Positions 58,278 to 64,000 of a stretch of DNA of 64,000 nt are shown here, piece by piece (position 1 is the first letter of the stretch; each line of letters opens with the position of its first letter). A program made the position numbers and the translations under genes. Source of the DNA: Methanobrevibacter sp. (GTDB taxonomy: Archaea; Methanobacteriota; Methanobacteria; Methanobacteriales; Methanobacteriaceae); assembly GCF_017410345.1 (NCBI RefSeq), contig NZ_JAFQQZ010000044.1:62001-126000 (forward strand), given 5' to 3'. The notes below the pieces were generated by a model. That model was given only the letters and a program-made list of their open reading frames with translations, was not told where the DNA came from and made no database searches.

Positions 58278-59123
58278 TTAGAAAGGACTTGGGAGTCCCA
58301 TGTTAACTCTTCTTTCGATTTCTTTTCTACCTTTGTCCTTTTTACCGTTAGCTAATTTTTCGAGTAATTCTAAACCAGGTTTTACATCATCCATTGGTTT
58401 GGTTTCGATTACTCCAGCTTCAACAGCTGCGGTAAAGATGTCTGCTCCGTTGTCAGTTCTGGTAAAGACAGTGGACCAGCCATCTGGGGAACCTACAGAT
58501 CCGGTGGATACATCAGCTAATTCTGCAACATAGTCGAGACAGATGTTACATCCAGCTTGTTCGTATCCGTGGGTTTCTTTTAATGCAAGTCCGGATTCAC
58601 CTTCAATGTCAGTGATCCAGAATTTTCCTTTACCGATATCCATTTTGTTAACGCTTTCTAAGGAAGAGTTCATTTTACCTTCGATGAAGGTTTTTAAGGA
58701 ATCTCTTGGGAAGTTTTCCATACAGAAAATACCGATAATTAAAGCAAGTTTATCTGCTACGAATCTGGTAGCAAATGGGTAGGATTGCATTTTTCTGAGA
58801 CCCATGATTTGACAAGGAGTTCCGACGGTTCCGATTTTTTCAAGACCGTATTGTCTTACAGCTTCTTTGATTTTGATTGCGTTTGGAGAGAAGGTGTATT
58901 TGGTACCTGCTGCTGCAATGATTTCTTCTGGAGTCATTGCAATGGTTGGTTCAGGTTTCCATGCGTCTTCAGTGTTACCTGCAACGATTGCACCTTCAAT
59001 AATGTTTTCTTCTAAAGCGTAAGTTAATAATGCGGTTACGATTCCACCATCTTGTGCGACTTTTTGGATTGCTTTGTCAGTAGCTCTTGCAGATACTACT
59101 TCTTTATAAGTACCGAATGCCAT
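58278..59123 (-). CDS. frhB: F420-reducing hydrogenase subunit beta
   Basis: A 281-residue FAD protein that passes electrons from the FrhG clusters to coenzyme F420. The N-terminus has [16 protein letters not shown] and the GTKYTFSPN loop; cysteines such as [20 protein letters not shown] and [26 protein letters not shown] bind the iron-sulfur cluster and flavin. The length matches the known Frh beta subunit. GGAGGAAATAAA precedes the ATG. It is the last gene of frhADGB. Confidence 0.95.
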   Translation of the reverse strand: MAFGTYKEVVSARATDKAIQKVAQDGGIVTALLTYALEENIIEGAIVAGNTEDAWKPEPTIAMTPEEIIAAAGTKYTFSPNAIKIKEAVRQYGLEKIGTVGTPCQIMGLRKMQSYPFATRFVADKLALIIGIFCMENFPRDSLKTFIEGKMNSSLESVNKMDIGKGKFWITDIEGESGLALKETHGYEQAGCNICLDYVAELADVSTGSVGSPDGWSTVFTRTDNGADIFTAAVEAGVIETKPMDDVKPGLELLEKLANGKKDKGRKEIERRVNMGLPSPF

Positions 59124-59134
59124 TTTATTTCCTC

Positions 59135-60079
59135 CTATAATCCTAAGTCTTTTTTAATTTGCTCTTCTGGGAACCATGCTCTTGGACAGTGTACATTACA
59201 TGCACCACATTTAATACATCTGTTTTTGTTGTGGGAAGGTCTACCTTCCACCATTTCAAGAGCTCTGGTTGGACAAGCTAATACACAAGTTCCACAACCA
59301 GTACATAATGCTTTACTTACAATGTTGGTTTGTAAGTCACAACCACATGCTAAGTTGCATGCTGCCATGTCTAACATAGGTTGTAAGTAATCCATGTCAC
59401 CGTTAATTAATGCAACTACTACTTTTGCAATAATTTCTGGGGATGCTGGGCATCCTGGAATTGCACAATCTACTTTAATTAAGTCAGAAATTGGTACAAA
59501 TGATTCATGTTTTGGTTGAGCTAATTGTCCACCACGTGCGTAACGGGTGAAACAACCAGTCATAGCACAAGATCCAAATGCGCAAACTAATCCTGATTTT
59601 TCTCTAAGTTCCATAAGTTCTTTTACACTGTGTTCATCTTGTAAACAGACAGACCCTTCGACTAATGCTAAATCCATTTCAGGCATTTCCCATAAATCTA
59701 CTAAAGTTGTTCCGTAAACAATGTCCACCATATCAGTGAGTAAGGTTGAGAGAATGTCATAGTTTTCAGTTAATGACATACCGTCTCCAGTACAACCACT
59801 CATGTGAATATATCCTATTTTTGGTTTGTCAGCCACTTTTTCAACCTCCTGTGTTGAAGATTCTTTACTTATTTGCTCAGATGATTCTGCTTGTTTTTTA
59901 GCCTCTTCTTCAGCTGCAGCGTCTGCCGCTTTTTTAGCTTCTTCAGCCGGCTTTGATTGAGCTTCAACTTCGCTTTTCATTTCTTGTTTCAATTTAGCTT
60001 TTGCTTCATCATCTTCTGCGTCCGGTTTAGCTTCAAGGCCTAAAAATTTTCTTAATTTATTTTTTAATCCATCAAGCAT
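59135..60079 (-). CDS. frhG: F420-reducing hydrogenase subunit gamma, with long charged N-terminal extension
   Basis: A 314-residue iron-sulfur subunit. The core starts at about residue 86 with [21 protein letters not shown] agrees with the known Frh proximal cluster, which has an aspartate ligand. Two ferredoxin-type motifs end the protein ([24 protein letters not shown]). Before the core lie about 85 residues of Ala/Glu/Lys-rich low complexity ([18 protein letters not shown]), which seems longer than in relatives I remember. It carries electrons from FrhA to FrhB. Confidence 0.94.
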   Translation of the reverse strand: MLDGLKNKLRKFLGLEAKPDAEDDEAKAKLKQEMKSEVEAQSKPAEEAKKAADAAAEEEAKKQAESSEQISKESSTQEVEKVADKPKIGYIHMSGCTGDGMSLTENYDILSTLLTDMVDIVYGTTLVDLWEMPEMDLALVEGSVCLQDEHSVKELMELREKSGLVCAFGSCAMTGCFTRYARGGQLAQPKHESFVPISDLIKVDCAIPGCPASPEIIAKVVVALINGDMDYLQPMLDMAACNLACGCDLQTNIVSKALCTGCGTCVLACPTRALEMVEGRPSHNKNRCIKCGACNVHCPRAWFPEEQIKKDLGL

Positions 60080-60091
60080 TGCTAAACCCCT

Positions 60092-60565
60092 TTAAAGTTC
60101 ATTTAATATCATTTCAATAGCTTTTGGAATAGCTGCCTCCACTGGCTCTGTTAAGCCCATATCTACATCTGGTGCAGTGATTTCTCCTGGTTTGCATCCT
60201 ACGATTACCACTTCAATGCCTCTGTCAGCCAAATCATGAAGCGGTTCTTCAACCGGCCAGGTATGAGCGTTCTCATATTTTCCTTTTGGCATGTCATAAG
60301 GGCTGAAAAGTCTAAGTGTTCCTGGTTCCGCATTCCACTCTACAACATCAACCACAATTATCTTTTTCCAATTGTCATCAGGCATGGAAAAGATGAAGTG
60401 GGTTGCGCCGGTTCCTGCGTCAATGAACTGAGTGTCTTCAGGCATTTCCAAATCGTTTTCCTTAAAGTAATCTTCTATAGCATGTATAACCATCGGACCG
60501 AATCCGTCATCTTTAAAAAGGACGTTTCCGCATCCAACAACTAATCTTCCTGCATCATAAGGCAT
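60092..60565 (-). CDS. frhD: F420-reducing hydrogenase maturation protease FrhD
   Basis: A 157-residue peptidase of the HyaD/HycI family that cuts the C-terminal tail from the large subunit after nickel insertion. Visible are [17 protein letters not shown] (with the nickel-sensing Asp/Glu region), [10 protein letters not shown] and VVDVVEW, then GCKPGEI. It sits between frhA and frhG, the standard order. Its substrate should be the FrhA tail after His386. Confidence 0.93.
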   Translation of the reverse strand: MPYDAGRLVVGCGNVLFKDDGFGPMVIHAIEDYFKENDLEMPEDTQFIDAGTGATHFIFSMPDDNWKKIIVVDVVEWNAEPGTLRLFSPYDMPKGKYENAHTWPVEEPLHDLADRGIEVVIVGCKPGEITAPDVDMGLTEPVEAAIPKAIEMILNEL

Positions 60566-60594
60566 ATTATTCCTCTCTATTAAAATCTATATAA

Positions 60595-61812
60595 TTAAAT
60601 TCTCACCATTTCGTTTTTAACAACTGATCCATCTTCGTCGTCAACTACCATTACGTGAGTTGCACAAGATAAACATGGGTCGTAAGCTCTGATTACGTGA
60701 GGTCCCCATTCGTGATGGAATCCTTCAGTTGCAGGACCCATAGTTGGGATGTTCCAAGTAGTTGGTACTAATGCACTGTAGAAAGCGGTTTTACCGTCTT
60801 TTACTTGTGCCATGTGAATATCAGTTCCTCTAGGAGCTTCAACTACACCGATACCTAATTTGTTGGTTCCTCTTGGGTCGAAATCTGCGAGGGTATTAGC
60901 AGCAGTGTCTAATTCATCTAAGATAGCAATAGCTCTGGAAAGGTAAGTTTTCATTTCACGAGCTCTAGCTAAGTGTTGAGCTACAACACCTTTTTCTTTG
61001 TAGCCTTGGAATTTATCTAATCTTGCTCTAGGACCAGTTTCTACATTTAAACCATCGTATAATGGTACAGTAGTACAAGCTCTTTTACCGATTTCTGGGT
61101 CATCATACCATAATTCTGGTACGATTTCAGTGAATCTGTCAAGATCGAAGAATTCTCTTTTACCGTAAACGACATCACTTGCAAATACAGGAGCAGTAAT
61201 AGCACCTAATCCTTCAGGAATGTCCTTTTCGAGGATTAAGTTAGTCATCAATTCAACGTGATTGTCTACTACTGGGACTAATGCTTTCATTCTGGTGTAT
61301 AATTTCTTACGTGCAAGTTCAGAAAGGTTTCTTGCCATACCACCGATTCTTACATCAGATGGGTGGATACCTTCACCAGCTACCATATCTACAACATATT
61401 GTGCGTTTTTCCTAATTGTTCCAACACTGTCTACTGCAGTCTTGAAAAGATCTTCTGGTACAAAGTCAGGAGCGACCAAGAAATGGTGAATTGCGTGACT
61501 GTTCAAGTTGGAAGCGGAGATTGTTAATTCTCTTAACAATGCAGCTGCCTTTGGAATTTCAATGCCTAAAGAGTCATCCATAGCTTCAGCGGATGCCATT
61601 GTGTGAGGAATTGGACATACCCCACAGATTCTTTGACAAAGAACTGGTGCAGTCTCAGGTGCTTTACCTGTAACCATTTTCTCTAAGCCTCTGACAGGTG
61701 TGATACTGAAGTATCTACCTTTGGTAACGATCCCTTCATCGTCAATTTCCATGACTAATTCCGCATGACCTTCTTGACGAGATGTTGGGGATATAACTAT
61801 TTTATCGCTCAA
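60595..61812 (-). CDS. frhA: F420-reducing hydrogenase subunit alpha (NiFe large subunit)
   Basis: A 405-residue catalytic subunit. The two CxxC nickel-binding pairs are RICGVCP (C63, C66) and DPCLSCATH (C380, C383), with His386 followed by a 19-residue tail that the maturation protease should remove. The frame starts formally at a GTG (61821) that is part of the AGAGGTGA ribosome binding site. The TTG at 61812 gives the expected [19 protein letters not shown] and is chosen here. It opens the leftward operon frhADGB, which uses H2 to reduce F420. Confidence 0.95.
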   Translation of the reverse strand: MSDKIVISPTSRQEGHAELVMEIDDEGIVTKGRYFSITPVRGLEKMVTGKAPETAPVLCQRICGVCPIPHTMASAEAMDDSLGIEIPKAAALLRELTISASNLNSHAIHHFLVAPDFVPEDLFKTAVDSVGTIRKNAQYVVDMVAGEGIHPSDVRIGGMARNLSELARKKLYTRMKALVPVVDNHVELMTNLILEKDIPEGLGAITAPVFASDVVYGKREFFDLDRFTEIVPELWYDDPEIGKRACTTVPLYDGLNVETGPRARLDKFQGYKEKGVVAQHLARAREMKTYLSRAIAILDELDTAANTLADFDPRGTNKLGIGVVEAPRGTDIHMAQVKDGKTAFYSALVPTTWNIPTMGPATEGFHHEWGPHVIRAYDPCLSCATHVMVVDDEDGSVVKNEMVRI

Positions 61813-61918
61813 ATGTGTCACCTCTTATTTTATTTAAAATTTTAAAAGTTAGAAACTAACATTAATAATATATAATACTAGTTTAATATAAATTAACCTT
61901 TTAAAATCAAAAAGAAAC

Positions 61919-61951
61919 ATTTATATAGGTTTATTTGTTAGGTTGACCTAA
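61919..61951 (-). promoter_or_regulatory. frh promoter: palindrome next to a TATA box
   Basis: On the minus strand ACCTATATAAAT (61919-61930) is a good TATA box. Just upstream is the palindrome TTAGGT-CA-ACCTAA (61938-61951), with six-base arms, placed where an activator or a BRE-adjacent repressor would bind. A further half site TTAGGTTAA lies at 62036. Confidence 0.6.
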
Positions 61952-62314
61952 ATTTCGGCAAAAAATCAAAAATTCGTTAAGAATTAAAAAAAATTTTAAA
62001 ATAGGGCCTCATAGCGAATAGATAGAAAAGATTAATTAGGTTAAGCAAAAAAATAAAAATGATTAATCATGATAAATAGGCAATGATAAATTTTTTGAAT
62101 TTTTATTAACTATGATTTAAAAAGTATTACTTTTCCAATGAAAAAATATTTTTAAAAAATCTAAAAAAATATGTGAAAATTGAAAAAAATTGAAGAAAAA
62201 TCTATAAAAATCACAAGTCGAATTTTCTAATCATAGGAACAATTTCCAATCAAAAGTAATAATTGAAAAATAATGAGTAATACTTAAATTCATATGAAAA
62301 ATGATGTCTTTTCC

Positions 62315-62400
62315 TTGAAAAAATTTTAAGGGAAATGCTGAAAAATCTTGAAGAAATTTAATGAAAATGCTAAAAAATCTTGAAAAAATTTTAGGAAAAG
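62315..62400. repeat. Imperfect 33-base tandem repeat
   Basis: About 2.6 units, each starting TTGAA(A/G)AAATTT and containing AAATGCT, at 62315, 62348 and 62380. It lies upstream of the tandem secreted-protein genes. Confidence 0.6.
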
Positions 62401-62524
62401 ATATATTTAATATAATGAACAATAATAATATACAATTGTAAAGTTTTTTCAAACTTCAATTAAAATAAAATATCAATTATTCAAATTTATAGAAATAATT
62501 CTTCCAAATAAAGGAGGTGAAAGA

Positions 62525-63049
62525 ATGGACAATTCAAACATAATCATATCTGTAATTATTGTTTTATGTATCGCTGCAGGAGTAACTGCATATGGAATCA
62601 GTGAAGGCGATAATGCAGTTTTCAATGATTTGACTGGATTCTCTCCAGACAGTTCAAGCTCTGATGGCAATGGATTAGGCGATATATTTGGCACTGATGG
62701 AAATGACGGAACTGGTGCAGACGTTTCTTCAGGATCAAGTTCCGGCAGCAATGGCGCCAGCGGTGGAACCAATACCGGAGGAAGCGGATCCGGCTCAGGT
62801 TCAGGGTCCGGCTCTGGCTCAGGCTCTGGCTCAAGTGGAAATGGAACTGGCGGAGGCCAAAACACCAACAAAATAAGTCCTGCCCAAGCTAAAACAATTG
62901 CTTCTGGTTTTATTGGTGAGGCAGGAGCATATGTCAGCAACGTTAAAGATGACGGAACCCAATACATATGCTATATTTCAAACTCTACTGGGGACGTCGT
63001 TGATGCAATTGGAATTAGTTACACCGGTGAAAACTTAGGAAAAGTATAA
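62525..63049 (+). CDS. Secreted SG-rich linker protein with PepSY-like C-terminal domain (paralogue 1)
   Basis: 174 residues. An N-terminal signal or anchor helix (5-24, IIISVIIVLCIAAGVTAYGI) leads to a conserved NAVFNDLTGFSP block, a Gly/Ser linker (about 50-115, many SG repeats) and a small domain with ISPAQAKTIASGFIGEAGAYV...YICYISNSTGDVVDAI. The last part resembles PepSY domains, but that is by pattern only. AAAGGAGGTGAAAG gives a strong start. A paralogue follows at 63321. Function is unknown; a surface protein is likely. Confidence 0.75.
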   Translation: MDNSNIIISVIIVLCIAAGVTAYGISEGDNAVFNDLTGFSPDSSSSDGNGLGDIFGTDGNDGTGADVSSGSSSGSNGASGGTNTGGSGSGSGSGSGSGSGSGSSGNGTGGGQNTNKISPAQAKTIASGFIGEAGAYVSNVKDDGTQYICYISNSTGDVVDAIGISYTGENLGKV

Positions 63050-63062
63050 TCTAATTTACCTT

Positions 63063-63095
63063 AAGGAATATTCTCAAATATATTCCTTACTTTTT
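63063..63095 (+). terminator. Terminator of paralogue 1
   Basis: AAGGAATAT (63063-63071) pairs with ATATTCCTT (63080-63088), followed by ACTTTTTAC. Confidence 0.65.
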
Positions 63096-63320
63096 ACTTT
63101 TTTCTTGACTTTTTTTAAAAAGAATCTTTACTACATTATAAAATCTATTTTTGAAATTGAAAAATTCATAAAAACAAATAAATTTATAATGTAGCTTTAC
63201 TAAAATAAATACTATATTATCAATTTAAGACGATTGATGATGAGAGACAAAATATTATATTCATAAAAAATTATAAAAATATTCAAATCTTTTTTAAAAT
63301 ATTCTAAAAGAGGTGGAAAT

Positions 63321-63863
63321 ATGGACAATACAAGCATTATTATTTCTGTTGTTATTGTTTTATGTATTGCTGCAGGAGTAACTGCATATGGATTAACAAA
63401 CGATAGCAATACTGTATTTAACGACCTTTCAGGTTTTACACCTGATGAACAAGGCAACACAGGAATAGGAAATAATTCTACTGGCCTAGAGGGAACAGAC
63501 TCTGGAACTGGCACTGGAACCAGCGCAAGCAGTGGATCCGGCAGTTCAAGTTCAAGTAGTAGTAGCAGCAGTTCAAGTTCTTCAACCAAACATAATGTTA
63601 GCCCTGAAAAGGCTAAAAAGATAGCTGAAGGTGAAGGATGGGAAGGTTCCTGGTGTTACAGTGTAAAATACAATCCTAATGGATATTACACTTGTCTTTT
63701 AAAGGATGCTAAAGGCCGTACCGGTTATGTACTTGTTGGATCTGGTACCGGAACAGTGCTGGAAGGTGCTTGGAGTGATGAAGTCGTACCTGATGAAGGG
63801 GACAACAAAACCTCTAACTCAACAGACTCTAACAAAACCAGCAATAAGACTAGCAGCCAATAG
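63321..63863 (+). CDS. Secreted Ser-rich linker protein (paralogue 2)
   Basis: 180 residues with an N-terminus nearly identical to its neighbour (MDNTSIIISVVIVLCIAAGVTAYGL) and the FNDLSGFTPD block. A Ser-only linker (about 75-89) replaces the SG linker, and the C-terminal domain (VSPEKAKKIAEG...YYTCLLKDAKGRTGYVLVGSGTGTVLEG) aligns with that of paralogue 1. An extra Asn/Thr/Ser tail (NKTSNSTDSNKTSNKTSS) offers N-glycosylation sites. AGAGGTGG precedes the ATG. It is probably a tandem duplicate with its own promoter. Confidence 0.75.
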   Translation: MDNTSIIISVVIVLCIAAGVTAYGLTNDSNTVFNDLSGFTPDEQGNTGIGNNSTGLEGTDSGTGTGTSASSGSGSSSSSSSSSSSSSSTKHNVSPEKAKKIAEGEGWEGSWCYSVKYNPNGYYTCLLKDAKGRTGYVLVGSGTGTVLEGAWSDEVVPDEGDNKTSNSTDSNKTSNKTSSQ

Positions 63864-63922
63864 ATTAAAAAAATAAAATTCAATAAAAACAGTTTTAACT
63901 GGAAAACAACAATAAACACTAT

Positions 63923-63956
63923 AAAATTAAATTATCTTTAATTTAATTTTTAGTTT
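63923..63956 (+). terminator. Terminator of paralogue 2
   Basis: AAAATTAAATTA pairs with TAATTTAATTTT around TCTT (63923-63950), followed by a T-rich stretch. Confidence 0.6.
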
Positions 63957-64000
63957 TTATTTTCTTTTTTATTTTCATTTTAAGAAAAATATTTTTCTAA

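Larger units (their letters stand above)
61813..62524. other. Spacer of 712 bases: frh promoter side and repeats
   Basis: No convincing gene. The left part holds the frh promoter, with a palindrome and TATA box (61919-61951). The right part has an imperfect 33-base tandem repeat (62315-62400) and a TATA-like stretch near 62400 for the gene at 62525. A 73-codon leftward frame at 62231-62452 is AT-driven and has no support. Confidence 0.55.

Noticed and set aside
62231-62452. 73-codon minus-strand Phe/Leu/Ile-rich frame
   Set aside because: In an AT-rich spacer with tandem repeats; composition explains it and there is no ribosome binding site.
62473-62967. 164-codon minus-strand Pro/Glu-rich frame
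   Set aside because: Antisense to the Gly/Ser linker of paralogue 1; repeats such as PEPEPEP are a reading artefact.

Overview
The window comes from a low-GC methanogenic archaeon of the family Methanobacteriaceae, most likely Methanobrevibacter or a close relative. It holds a membrane-bound energy-converting hydrogenase (ehb), the F420-reducing hydrogenase operon (frhADGB) and the methanogenesis enzyme Ftr. It also has archaeal TATA boxes, GGTGA/GGAGG ribosome binding sites, an archaeal RNase P RNA, an intron-containing tRNA-Trp, and several giant adhesin-like proteins with parallel beta-helix and lysine-rich Ig-like repeats of the kind found in gut and rumen Methanobrevibacter.

Layout. 1-3.4 kb: leftward ehb operon, ehbA to ehbF plus the start of ehbG. 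3.8-5.5 kb: a YdjM-like membrane protein and an AspA/AstE-like zinc hydrolase. 5.8-7 kb: argG. 7.2 kb: a possible small RNA. 7.4-9.7 kb: sfsA and the NAD(P)HX repair enzyme. 9.9-17.3 kb: ion transport and assorted genes (RCK potassium channel, transglutaminase-like protein, ftr, small Ig-like membrane protein, flippase-like protein, TrkH, TrkA). 17.4-19.7 kb: metallo-beta-lactamase-fold hydrolase, hjc and seven tRNAs. 19.8-28.1 kb: radical SAM protein, gatB, CBS-ParB protein, hisE, GNAT, larB, hypF. 28.2-33.7 kb: heat-shock locus with a divergent ArsR-like regulator, three palindromic operators, a hairpin-rich leader of about 400 nt, then grpE-dnaK-dnaJ. 34-36 kb: bioW-bioF. 36.1-36.4 kb: rnpB. 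36.5-58 kb: surface region with four giant adhesin-like proteins, an ExbB/TolQ-type proton channel with its DUF2149 partner, two small membrane coiled-coil proteins, initiator tRNA-Met and map. 58.3-61.8 kb: frhADGB. 62.5-63.9 kb: two tandem secreted SG/S-rich paralogues.

How the parts fit. The two hydrogenase systems connect H2 to F420 reduction (Frh) and to ion-driven low-potential ferredoxin reduction (Ehb). HypF supports hydrogenase maturation, and LarB points to a second nickel cofactor pathway. The chaperone locus looks like a regulon under an HSR1-type repressor, possibly with control in its mRNA leader. The surface region looks dedicated to cell-surface adhesion, and one adhesin, the ExbB-like channel and DUF2149 lie on one strand in a likely transcription unit.

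Most unusual items: (1) a run of about 340 residues of seven-residue Cys-x-Asp-Gly repeats with about 36 cysteines inside one adhesin, at the spot where its neighbour has a single such motif; (2) a hairpin-plus-tail element directly after both rnpB and map, with compensatory stem changes; (3) the structured leader of grpE-dnaK; (4) two small-RNA candidates at 7.2 kb and 32.13 kb; (5) a 20-bp element shared by the promoters of hjc and the YdjM-like gene. All calls are from reading the sequence; no database search was run.
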